Source of the DNA: Streptomyces mobaraensis NBRC 13819 = DSM 40847
Lineage (GTDB): Bacteria > Actinomycetota > Actinomycetes > Streptomycetales > Streptomycetaceae
Assembly (NCBI RefSeq): GCF_017916255.1
Contig: NZ_CP072827.1
Span: forward strand, 7,155,501 to 7,219,500
Direction: 5' to 3'
Length of the DNA: 64,000 nt
The position numbers and the translations under genes were made by a program. Below are positions 32,729 through 40,139 of the stretch, one piece after another. How positions within the stretch are numbered: position 1 is the stretch's first letter; the number at the start of each line of letters is the position of its first letter. A model generated the notes under the pieces. That model did no database searches. It was not told where the DNA came from and saw only the letters and a program-made list of their open reading frames with translations.

Positions 32729-33655
32729 TCAGCCGCCGAACTCCGCCGCGTTCTTCCGCGTCACCGGCACCACCGGCACCTTCACCGTGCCCGGCAGCCG
32801 CTCGCCCCGCGCCGCGCGCAGCGCCCGGTCCACCGCCTGCCGGCCCAGCAGCTCGGGCTGCTGCGCGATGGTCGCCGTCAGGACGCCGTCGCGCACCGCC
32901 GCGATCCCGTCCGGGGTGCCGTCGAACCCGACGATCCGCACCTTCCCGCCCGCCGACGACCCCAGCGCCTTGGCCGCGCCCAGCGCCATCTCGTCGTTGG
33001 CGGCGAAGACGCCGGTCACGCCCCGGTGCGCCTGGAGGAGGTTGGTCGTCACGTCCATGCCCTTCGCGCGGTCGAAGTCGGCGGGCTGCCGGGCGACGAC
33101 CTCGATGCCCGGGAAGGCCCTGATGCCCTCCTCGAAACCCTTCCCGCGCTCGCGGGCGGCGGACGTGCCGGGCTGCCCCTCCAGGACGACGACCCGCCCC
33201 CGGCCGCCGAGCGCCGCGGCCAGCGACCGCGCCGCCAGCCGGCCGCCCTCGACGTTGTCGGAGGCGATCGTGGTGGCCACCCGGCCGCCGTTCACCCCGC
33301 GGTCGATGGACACCACCGGGACGTCCGCCCGGCCGGCGACGCCCACCGCGGGCACGGCCGCGTCGGAGTCCACCGGGTTGATGATGGCGGCCTTGACGTT
33401 CTGGCTGGTGAACGTCTCCATCTGGTTGATCTGCTGGGTCGGGTCGTTCTGTGCGTCCGTGATGTTGATCTTCAGCCCGCGGGCCTTCGCCTCCGCCTGG
33501 GCGCCCTTCTTGATGCCGACGAAGAACGGGTTGTTCAGCGTCGACAGGGCCAGGCCGAGGTCCGTGTTCCCGCCCCGGTCGCAGCCGGTGGTGCCCAGGC
33601 CCAGAGCGAGCGTCAGCAGGACGGTCGCGGACGCCGCCGCGCCCCGCCGCCTCAC
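32729..33655 (-). CDS. rbsB: Ribose ABC transporter substrate-binding lipoprotein
   Basis: This 308-aa exported periplasmic-binding-protein-like lipoprotein has signal peptide VRRRGAAASATVLLTLALGL, a lipobox-type GTTGC and then a type I sugar-binding fold with TLNNPFFVGIKKGAQAEAKA, NPVDSDAA, VPVVSIDRGVNGG and VTGVFAANDEMALGA, all typical of RbsB. It captures ribose outside the membrane and delivers it to RbsC. The GTG start overlaps the permease stop (GTGA), so translation is coupled. The order A-C-B matches other actinobacterial rbs operons. Confidence 0.92.
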   Translation of the reverse strand: MRRRGAAASATVLLTLALGLGTTGCDRGGNTDLGLALSTLNNPFFVGIKKGAQAEAKARGLKINITDAQNDPTQQINQMETFTSQNVKAAIINPVDSDAAVPAVGVAGRADVPVVSIDRGVNGGRVATTIASDNVEGGRLAARSLAAALGGRGRVVVLEGQPGTSAARERGKGFEEGIRAFPGIEVVARQPADFDRAKGMDVTTNLLQAHRGVTGVFAANDEMALGAAKALGSSAGGKVRIVGFDGTPDGIAAVRDGVLTATIAQQPELLGRQAVDRALRAARGERLPGTVKVPVVPVTRKNAAEFGG

Positions 33656-34629
33656 CGCGCGCTCCGCCGGCGCAGCGTGTCCAGCAGCACGGCCACCGCG
33701 ATGACCAGACCCGTGGCCACCTGCTGCCAGAAGGCCGACACGCTCAGCAGGTTGAGGCCGTTCCGCAGCACCGCCAGGATCAGGGCGCCGATCAGCGTCC
33801 CCGACGCCTTGCCCGAACCGCCCGACAGGCTGGCGCCGCCGATCACGACGGCGGCGATGGCGTCCAGCTCGTACCCCGTCGCCGCCTGCGGCTGCGCGGA
33901 CGTCAGCCGGGCGGCCAGCACGATCCCGGCGACCGCCGCGAACAGCCCGGACAGCGCGTAGACGACGAGCTTGCGCCGCTTGACGTCGATGCCCGACAGC
34001 CGCGCCGCCTCCTCGTTGCCACCGATCGCGAACATCGCCCGGCCCGTGTACGTCCGCGCCAGCACCAGCGCCGCCAGCAGCCCCATCGCCGCCATCACCA
34101 GCACCGGCACGGGCAGCCATCCGCCCAGCTCGTCCCCGAGGTGGTCGAGGGCCGACGGGAACGCGATCGGCGAGCCGCCCGATATCACCAGCGACAGCCC
34201 GCGGGCCACCGAGAGCATCGCCAGCGTCGCGATGAAGGCGGGCAGCCGCCCGTACGCCACCAGCGCGCCCGACACCAGGCCCGCCGCCACCCCGACGGCC
34301 AGGCCCAGCGGCAGCGCCACCGCCACCGGCAGCCCCTTCGACGTGGCCGCCCAGGCGGTCACCGTCGCGGAGAGCGCCGCCACCGACCCCACCGACAGGT
34401 CGATGCCCGCCGACACGATCACGAACGTCACCCCGAACGCCAGGACCGCCGTCACCGACGCCTGCACGCCCACGTTCAGCAGGTTCCGCCCGTGCAGGAA
34501 GTCCCGGGACAGCACCGCCATCACCGCCACCAGGGCGACCAGCCCGCCCAGCGGGCCGTTGCGCAGCACCGCCCTGGTGAACCACTCCGCCGGGGCCGCC
34601 CCCGGCGCCCGTACCGCCTCAGCCGACAT
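33652..34629 (-). CDS. rbsC: Ribose ABC transporter permease
   Basis: This 325-aa polytopic membrane protein of the BPD_transp_2 family has eight to ten hydrophobic segments. Family marks include VLAFGVTFVIVSAGIDLSVG, the AIGGNEEAARLSGI segment that contacts the ATPase and the DAIAAVVIGGASLSGGSG loop. It forms the ribose channel with RbsA. Its ATG lies inside the rbsA 3' end (11-base overlap) with GGAGGG upstream, and its stop overlaps rbsB. The tight packing indicates one transcript. Confidence 0.94.
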   Translation of the reverse strand: MSAEAVRAPGAAPAEWFTRAVLRNGPLGGLVALVAVMAVLSRDFLHGRNLLNVGVQASVTAVLAFGVTFVIVSAGIDLSVGSVAALSATVTAWAATSKGLPVAVALPLGLAVGVAAGLVSGALVAYGRLPAFIATLAMLSVARGLSLVISGGSPIAFPSALDHLGDELGGWLPVPVLVMAAMGLLAALVLARTYTGRAMFAIGGNEEAARLSGIDVKRRKLVVYALSGLFAAVAGIVLAARLTSAQPQAATGYELDAIAAVVIGGASLSGGSGKASGTLIGALILAVLRNGLNLLSVSAFWQQVATGLVIAVAVLLDTLRRRSAR

Positions 34630-36325
34630 CGGAGCCCTCCATCGCGCTCTCGTTCCCTGTTCCCATGCCGGTTCCCGCGCCGGATCCCGCGCCGGTTCCG
34701 GAGCCGGATTCCGTGCCCGTTCCCGCGCCCGTTCCCGCGCCCGTTCCCGAGCCGGATCCCGTGCCGTCCGCGTGCCGGACGGCCAGTTCCATCACCGCGT
34801 CCTGCGCGGCCGGCCCCTGATCGCCGCCCGGCACCTCGCCGGCCACGCGGCCCCGTGCCATCACCAGCACCCGGTCGCTCATCCCGAGCACCTCCGGCAG
34901 GTCGCTGGAGACCATCAGGACCCCGCAGCCCGCCGCCGTCAGCTCGTTGACGAGCCGGTAGATCTCGACCTTGGCGCCGACGTCGACACCGCGCGTCGGC
35001 TCGTCCAGGATCAGCAGCCGCACTCCGGCCAGCAGCCACTTGCCGATGACGATCTTCTGCTGGTTGCCGCCGGACAGCGTCCGCGCGTGCTGCTCCAGCC
35101 CGCTCATCCGCACCTTCAGCCGGCCGGCCATGGCCGCCGCCTCCCGGCGCTGCGCCCGCCGGTCCACGAACCCCGCCCGGGTGTCCCGGTCCAGCCGGGC
35201 CAGTGTCAGATTGTCGTGCAGCGGCGCGTCCAGCAGCAGGCCCTGCGCCTTGCGGTCCTCGGGGACGAGGCCGACGCCCGCCCGCATCGCGGCCCGTACG
35301 TCGCCCGGACGCAGCACCCGGCCGTCCACCTCCACGGAACCGGCCTCGTACCGGTCCACCCCGAACACCGCCCGCGCCAGCTCCGTGCGGCCCGCGCCCA
35401 CCAGCCCGGCCAGGCCCACGACCTCCCCGGCGCGCACCTCGACGTCCACGTCCTCGAAGCCCGGCGCGCCGTCCGCGCCGCGCCGGGTGAGCCCCCGCAC
35501 CCGCAGCAGCGGCGCGCCGGGCGGGGTGCGGCGGCGCGGGTACTGCTCGGTGACATCGCGGCCGACCATCAGCCGGATCAGCTCGTCCTCCGGCGTCGAC
35601 GCCGGCACCTCCGCGACGCTCCGGCCGTCCCGGAGGACGGTCACCCGGTCGCCGAGGGCCGCGATCTCCTCCAGGTGGTGGGTGATGAAGACGACGCCGA
35701 CGCCGCTGTCGCGCAGTTCGCGGACGATGCCGAAGAGGGTCGCCACCTCCCCGGAGGTGAGCACCGCGGTCGGCTCGTCCATGATCAGCACCCGGGCGTC
35801 CAGGCTCAGCGCCTTGGCGATCTCCACCATCTGCAGCGCGGCGATGCCCAGCCCGGCGACGGGCGCGGTCGGCGCGACGCGCAGCCGCACCCGCTCCAGG
35901 AGGCGGGCCGCGCGCTCGTTCATCGTCCGGCGGTCCACCAGGCCCAGGCGGGTGCGCGGCTGCCGGCCCAGGAAGATGTTCTCGGCCACGGTCAGGCCGG
36001 GGACCAGGTTGAACTCCTGGTGGATGGTGGCGATCCCGAGCCGCTCGGCGTCCTGCGCCGAACGGATCGCCGTCTCGCGGCCGTCGACGAGGATCCGGCC
36101 GGTGTCGGGGCGGTGCGCGCCGGCGAGCATCTTGATCAGGGTGCTCTTGCCGGCCCCGTTCTCCCCGAGCAGGACGTGCACCTCGCCGGCGAGGAGCCGC
36201 AGGTCCACGCCGTCCAGCGCCCTCACCCCGGGGAACGCTTTCGTCACCCCCTCCACGCGGAGCAACTCGGCGCGCTCGGGCGGCACTTCACGGCCGCCCC
36301 GCGCGTCGTCATCGACGCCGGTCAT
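34619..36325 (-). CDS. rbsA: Ribose ABC transporter ATP-binding protein with unusual Gly-Thr/Ser-rich tail
   Basis: This is a 568-aa tandem ABC ATPase. Domain 1 has Walker A LLGENGAGKSTLIKML and Walker B LIMDEPTAVL. Domain 2 has the degenerate P-loop GLVGAGRTELARAVFG, signature LSGGNQQKIVIGKWL and LILDEPTRGVD. It powers RbsC. Normal RbsA proteins end near residue 500-510. Here about 45 further residues are a Gly-Thr/Gly-Ser/Gly-Ala alternation (GTGSGSGTGAGTGAGTGTES and similar), encoded by tandem 12-bp-type GTTCCCGCGCCC repeats between about 34665 and 34765. The tail directly precedes the rbsC ribosome-binding site. Confidence 0.93.
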   Translation of the reverse strand: MTGVDDDARGGREVPPERAELLRVEGVTKAFPGVRALDGVDLRLLAGEVHVLLGENGAGKSTLIKMLAGAHRPDTGRILVDGRETAIRSAQDAERLGIATIHQEFNLVPGLTVAENIFLGRQPRTRLGLVDRRTMNERAARLLERVRLRVAPTAPVAGLGIAALQMVEIAKALSLDARVLIMDEPTAVLTSGEVATLFGIVRELRDSGVGVVFITHHLEEIAALGDRVTVLRDGRSVAEVPASTPEDELIRLMVGRDVTEQYPRRRTPPGAPLLRVRGLTRRGADGAPGFEDVDVEVRAGEVVGLAGLVGAGRTELARAVFGVDRYEAGSVEVDGRVLRPGDVRAAMRAGVGLVPEDRKAQGLLLDAPLHDNLTLARLDRDTRAGFVDRRAQRREAAAMAGRLKVRMSGLEQHARTLSGGNQQKIVIGKWLLAGVRLLILDEPTRGVDVGAKVEIYRLVNELTAAGCGVLMVSSDLPEVLGMSDRVLVMARGRVAGEVPGGDQGPAAQDAVMELAVRHADGTGSGSGTGAGTGAGTGTESGSGTGAGSGAGTGMGTGNESAMEGSDVG

Positions 36326-36424
36326 ACGCCTCTCCTCGTCATTCGGTGGGGTGTTGTCGCACTGCCGTCGGAGCGGGCCGTCGGAGCGTGGCCGCGGGGG
36401 CGCGTCGTCGGAGCGCGCCGCCGG

Positions 36425-37420
36425 TCACGCCGGTTCGCCGCAGGAACGGCGCACCACCAGCCGGGCCGGCAGCAGCACCGACTCGGCGGGGCGGCCCTCG
36501 ACGCGCTCCAGCAGGGTGTGCACCGCCGCCCGCCCCAGCTCCCGCGTCGGCTGGGCGACGGCCGTCAGCGGCGGATCGGTGTGCGCGAACCAGGCGACGT
36601 CGTCGAACGACACCAGCGCCACGTCGTCCGGGATCCGCAGGCCGCGCGCCCGGACCTCGTCCAGTGCGCCCAGCGCCATCAGGTTGTCGGCGGCCAGCAC
36701 CGCGTCGGGCGGCTCCGGCAGGTCGAGCAGGCCGCGCATCACGCGGCGGCCCCCGGCCGGCGTCATGTCCGGCGACCCGACGGCGCGTTCGGGGGGCAGC
36801 GCGACACCGTGCGCGGCGAGCGCCGCCCGGAAGTACTCCAGCCGCTCGTCCCCGACGGGCGTGCCGGCCGGCGCGACGATCACGGCCGGTCGGCGGCGCC
36901 CCAACGCGGCGAGATGCGCGGCCAGTTCGGTGAGCGCGGCCCGCCCCTCGGCGCGGACGCAGGGCGCCGCGACGCCGGGCACCGACCGGTCCAGCAGGAC
37001 GAGCGGGGTGCCGGAGGCGACGATCTCGCGCAGCACCTCGGAACCGGTGCCGGCGGAGCTGACCATCAGCCCGTCGATACGGCGGTCGAGGAGGGTGCGG
37101 AGCTGGTCGTCCTGCTGCTCCGGGCTCTCCCCGGCGTTGCCGATGATCAGGCTGTAGCCGAGCCGGCGGGCCTCCTGCTCGACGGCGTCGGCCAGCTCGG
37201 TGAAGAACGGGTTCCGCAGATCGCTGATGACCAGCCCCAGCGTCCTCGTCCGCGCCGTCCGCAACGCCCGTGCCACCACATTGGGCCGGTACCCGAGCTC
37301 GGCGACGGCCGCGAGGACGCGGTCCCGGGTCGCGGCCACGGGGGAGCGGCCGTTGAGCACCCGGGACACGGTGGCGACGGAGACTCCGGCCCGGTCGGCC
37401 ACGTCCTTGATGGTCGCCAT
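36425..37420 (-). CDS. rbsR: LacI-family repressor of the ribose operon
   Basis: This 331-aa regulator has an HTH at residues 2-48 (ATIKDVADRAGVSVATVSRV, LNGRSPVAATRDRVLAAVAE) and the hinge motif VVARALRT, followed by a periplasmic-binding-protein-like sensor domain (LGLVISDLRNPFFTELADAV). It is the first gene of the cluster, on the same strand as rbsACBK and 99 bp upstream of rbsA, so it is likely autoregulated with the operon. Two AATCGATT-containing operators lie 20 and 50 bp upstream of its start. Ribose or a phosphorylated derivative is the expected inducer. Confidence 0.92.
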   Translation of the reverse strand: MATIKDVADRAGVSVATVSRVLNGRSPVAATRDRVLAAVAELGYRPNVVARALRTARTRTLGLVISDLRNPFFTELADAVEQEARRLGYSLIIGNAGESPEQQDDQLRTLLDRRIDGLMVSSAGTGSEVLREIVASGTPLVLLDRSVPGVAAPCVRAEGRAALTELAAHLAALGRRRPAVIVAPAGTPVGDERLEYFRAALAAHGVALPPERAVGSPDMTPAGGRRVMRGLLDLPEPPDAVLAADNLMALGALDEVRARGLRIPDDVALVSFDDVAWFAHTDPPLTAVAQPTRELGRAAVHTLLERVEGRPAESVLLPARLVVRRSCGEPA

Positions 37421-37440
37421 GGCGAGGGCCTCCGGTCGGT

Positions 37441-37483
37441 GTAATCGATTTCGCGGGGTGGGTGGGCTCAGGTAATCGATTAC
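37441..37483. promoter_or_regulatory. Two LacI-family operators for the rbs operon
   Basis: GTAATCGATTAC (37472-37483) is a perfect 12-bp palindrome and GTAATCGATTTC (37441-37452) matches it at 11 of 12 positions. They start 31 bp apart (about three helical turns), directly before the rbsR start. The central CG with flanking AAT/ATT is the usual LacI-family operator form. Confidence 0.88.
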
Positions 37484-37597
37484 ACGGCGGTTCCGTCAAG
37501 GCGGCGGGGGAGTGGTACGGATCACACTCGGCGCGGGGCGGGCGGGGTGGACCCGGGTGGGCCGTGACGGTGCGTGTCGAAGGCTCGGTAGCCTGCC

Positions 37598-37897
37598 GTG
37601 GTGACAAGCAGCGAGCTGGTCGTCGACCTGCGCGGCAGGCTGATCGAGACGTTGGACGACTTCTGGGACGCGGTGGCCAAGCCGTGCGGGCTGCCGGAGT
37701 GGTTCGGCCGGAATCTCGACGCGTGGGCGGACACGATCGAGACGCGGGGCATCTCCGAGGTGATCGACGGCCACGAGATCCTGGTCGTGCACGTGGACCG
37801 GCAGGGCCTCTTCGGCGAGGGCCGGCCGGAGGGCGACGTCCTGGCCGGCGTCTTCGACGGGGAGCGGAACCGGCTCGTCGTCCATGCGCCGGACTGA
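37598..37897 (+). CDS. Barstar-family ribonuclease-inhibitor-like protein
   Basis: This 99-aa cytoplasmic protein has the barstar fold pattern VVDLRGRLIETLDDFWDAVA, CGLPEWFGRNLDAWADTIE and HEILVVHVDRQGLFGEGRP, where the helix with WFGRNLDAWxD is the barnase-binding element. Barstar-like proteins neutralise barnase-type RNases or occur as immunity proteins. No barnase-like gene is visible in this window, so it is an orphan or a member of the broader stand-alone group. Two consecutive GTG codons (37598, 37601) are possible starts. It is divergent from rbsR. Confidence 0.85.
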   Translation: MVTSSELVVDLRGRLIETLDDFWDAVAKPCGLPEWFGRNLDAWADTIETRGISEVIDGHEILVVHVDRQGLFGEGRPEGDVLAGVFDGERNRLVVHAPD

Positions 37898-38191
37898 ACC
37901 GAGCGTCGGACTGAACCGAGCCCCGTCGTCCGGTGCCGGTGCCGGCCGCTGGCGGCGAGGGAGACGCTCCGGCCACGAGGACGATCCGGCCACGAGGGCG
38001 TGATCCAGGCCACTGGAATCTTATGTTCCGGGATCTTGTCCTCTGCCCGACTTGCCAGCTTCCCGCGTTGACGATCTCCGTTACGCTCCGCGTCGTCGAC
38101 CACCTTGGGTAACCGACGGGGTCGGCTTTCCTGTCCCTCAGAGGCCACGGATCCCCCACGAAGGGGCCCGGACCGGAAGTTGGAGAAACAC

Positions 38192-38473
38192 ATGCGCCGA
38201 CGCATAGCCGCGCTCGCCGTGAGCGCCATCATGGCCGGTGGCACGGTCGCCATGACCCTGCCCGCGCAGACGGCCACCGCGGCCACCGTCACCTGCCACC
38301 CCGCGAAGATGCGGCAGCAGATCGCCCAGCTGAAGAAGAAGGCGGCCGAGCAGAAGCGCCGCGGTCAGCGCGAGGCCGCCCGGCACACCCTGGCGCAGGC
38401 GGACGCCCTGTCGAAGAAGCTCCACATGTGCATCAAGACGGAAGAGGACGCGTCCAAGCCCTTCCCGCGCTGA
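38192..38473 (+). CDS. Small secreted two-cysteine protein
   Basis: This 93-aa exported protein has signal peptide MRRRIAALAVSAIMAGGTVA ending near TATAA. The mature part of about 62 residues begins ATVTCHPAKMRQQIAQLKKK, is a strongly basic amphipathic helix with many Lys/Gln/Ala, and has a second Cys near its end (LHMCIKTEED) that could pair with the first. No catalytic motif. TTGGAGAAACAC precedes the ATG. It is monocistronic and ends at the hairpin 38527-38568. About 290 bp upstream (37898-38191) hold no gene. Function unknown; a cell-surface or extracellular role is inferred only from export. Confidence 0.7.
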   Translation: MRRRIAALAVSAIMAGGTVAMTLPAQTATAATVTCHPAKMRQQIAQLKKKAAEQKRRGQREAARHTLAQADALSKKLHMCIKTEEDASKPFPR

Positions 38474-38526
38474 GGACGCCGGCCGCGCGGTGACGACACG
38501 TCGCGGCGGCGCGGTGACGGGACTCA

Positions 38527-38568
38527 GGGCCCGGCCCGGTGCGTACGAACGTACGCCGGGCCGGGCCC
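38527..38568. terminator. Long GC-rich hairpin after the small secreted gene
   Basis: GGGCCCGGCCCGG (38527-38539) pairs with CCGGGCCGGGCCC (38556-38568), and an inner CGTACG/CGTACG pair closes around AA with a 2-base bulge. The stem is almost continuous over 19 bp. Confidence 0.8.
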
Positions 38569-38850
38569 GTTCGCGTGACAGCCCCGGCCGCCCCGGCCGT
38601 CCCGGACGAACGCGCCGTCCACCGCCCGACGCGTGCCTCCGAACACCCCGTGCGCCGGGCGCGGAGACGTCCCCGTGCTGCGGAATCCCGCAAGAGCCGG
38701 CGCCGTCCGGGGTCCGGCCGGGCGACCGGCGGGGTAGCGCGTCCATCGGCCGGCTGCCGCCGAGCCGAGGGGCGAGCGTCCGGTCACGTGCGGGCGGAAC
38801 CTCACTCCACATCGGTGAGGCGGGACTCCCGCCGGGGAAGAGGGAGGAAC

Positions 38851-39453
38851 ATGATCTCCGCATTCCCAGTGGCCGCTGCCGCCGCCCTCCTCATGGCGGT
38901 ACCCGCCGTCGGTCTCGGCTCCGGTCCGGGCGCCGGCTCCGGTTCCGGCCGTGACTCCGGGCGCGACGCCGTCACCGTCGCCGGGACCTTCCGTAAGCGA
39001 TCGGGCGGCGCCGCCGTCACCTACGTGCCCGCCGCCGTGCCCGAGGGCGCGCGGGTCCGGGTGGCGGAGCGTCCGGCGCACGGTGGGCGCACCCGGTTCG
39101 TCCTGCGCCTCCAAGGGCTCCCCGCCGGGCGGACGTTCGGGGCGCACGCGCACCGCCGGGCGTGCGGGCCGAAGCCCGACGACGCGGGGCCGCACTACCA
39201 GAACGTCAAGGATCCGGTGCAGCCGTCCGTCGACCCCGCCTACGCCAACCCCCGCAACGAGGTCTGGCTCGATCTCACCACCGACGCCCACGGCGCCGCC
39301 CGCGCCGAGACGACGGTCGCCTGGCGCGTCCGCCCGGGCGAGGCCCGCTCGGTGGTCCTCCACGAACACGCCACCGACACCCGCGCGGGCCACGCCGGCA
39401 CGGCGGGGGCGCGGCTGGCCTGTGTCACGGTGCCCTTCGGGACGAAGCGCTGA
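38851..39453 (+). CDS. Secreted Cu/Zn superoxide dismutase-like protein
   Basis: This 200-aa exported protein has signal peptide MISAFPVAAAAALLMAVPAV, then a Gly/Ser/Arg linker (SGPGAGSGSGRDSGRD). It continues with a SOD_Cu-like barrel showing the His ligands in FGAHAHRRACG and AGPHYQNVKDP, the NEVWLDLTTDAHGAA strand and a final His in VVLHEHATD with AGTAGARLACV. Order and spacing match bacterial Cu/Zn SODs, and two Cys could form the conserved disulfide. Some actinobacterial relatives lack full activity, so dismutase function is likely but not certain. AGGGAGGAAC precedes the ATG. Confidence 0.8.
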   Translation: MISAFPVAAAAALLMAVPAVGLGSGPGAGSGSGRDSGRDAVTVAGTFRKRSGGAAVTYVPAAVPEGARVRVAERPAHGGRTRFVLRLQGLPAGRTFGAHAHRRACGPKPDDAGPHYQNVKDPVQPSVDPAYANPRNEVWLDLTTDAHGAARAETTVAWRVRPGEARSVVLHEHATDTRAGHAGTAGARLACVTVPFGTKR

Positions 39454-39487
39454 ACCTCGCCGACGGCGGTCCCGCGACGCCCGGCAC

Positions 39488-39539
39488 GGTCCGGAGCCCG
39501 CCCGGCCCGACGGCGTGGACGCCGGACGGGCTCCGGACC
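39488..39539. terminator. Terminator between SOD-like and small membrane protein genes
   Basis: GGTCCGGAGCCCG (39488-39500) pairs perfectly with CGGGCTCCGGACC (39527-39539) around a 26-base loop that can itself pair. It lies exactly between two convergent genes. Confidence 0.78.
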
Positions 39540-39544
39540 GCGCG

Positions 39545-39790
39545 TCACGCCGCGTGCCGACGGCGCCGGCCGGCGCGCTCCCCGGGGGTGCCGGACGTGC
39601 CGGGCGCCCTGGAGGGGAGGTCCCGCACGATGCTGAGGTGGCGTTTCGCCGGGGCCGGGCCGGGTGTACCCGGGTCGGACGCACCCGCGTCGGGCGTTCG
39701 CGCCGTTCCCAGCACCCGGTCCTCGTAGCCCGCGAGTGCGAAGATGAGGCCGAGGAGCAGGGGAGGGATGAGCAGGGCGGTGAAAACCAC
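39545..39790 (-). CDS. Small single-span membrane protein
   Basis: The protein of about 81 aa begins VVFTALLIPPLLLGLIFALA, one transmembrane helix, followed by GYEDRVLG and a polar, proline-rich cytoplasmic tail ending in an arginine cluster. Streptomyces commonly encode small proteins with a leading helix followed by YE(D/E)RxLG; their function is unknown. The GTG start has AAGGAG nine bases upstream. Transcribed away from the secreted peptidase, with about 350 bp of intergenic DNA between them. Confidence 0.6.
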   Translation of the reverse strand: MVFTALLIPPLLLGLIFALAGYEDRVLGTARTPDAGASDPGTPGPAPAKRHLSIVRDLPSRAPGTSGTPGERAGRRRRHAA

Positions 39791-40139
39791 GGGGGACTCC
39801 TTCCCGGAAGGCCGTCCCTGCCCGTGTTGCCGTCCTCGCCGGGCGGAAACCCCACACCCCCCGTCCCGCGCACACACTCGTTCACCCGAACGGGGGAGTC
39901 GTTGTCTGGGTGATGACGGGGATCGCCCGAACGGCCGACCCATTTCCGGTCACCTGCTCCGACGGGCCGGCGTTCCCCGGCCGCCGGCGCGCCGCGCGGG
40001 CCCCGCATGCCGCGCGCGGACCCGCCGCCTCCCCTAGGGACAACCCCCCTCCCCGCACACCGGCCGGCCCGATGGCACCCCTCCCGCCCGCCTTCCTAGG
40101 GTCGTTGCCCGTCCCTTCCCCCTCACCACCTGGAGCACC
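39791..40139. promoter_or_regulatory. Divergent intergenic region with candidate -10 for the peptidase
   Basis: This 349-bp gap holds no gene. TAGGGT at 40097-40102, 37 bp before the peptidase ATG, is a plausible -10 hexamer; the -35 region (ATGGCA near 40072) is poor. Signals for the small membrane-protein gene were not recognised. Confidence 0.4.

Noticed and set aside
33971..37444. Very long open frame antisense to the ribose operon
   Set aside because: It is a by-product of high GC content on the strand opposite rbsC/rbsA/rbsR. It is His/Arg/Pro-rich without domains, whereas the minus-strand genes carry full ABC-transporter and LacI motifs.
37598..38473. Toxin-antitoxin pair formed by the barstar-like gene and the next small gene
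   Set aside because: The neighbour has a Sec signal peptide and a basic helical mature part with no barnase-type catalytic residues, and it is about 290 bp away.
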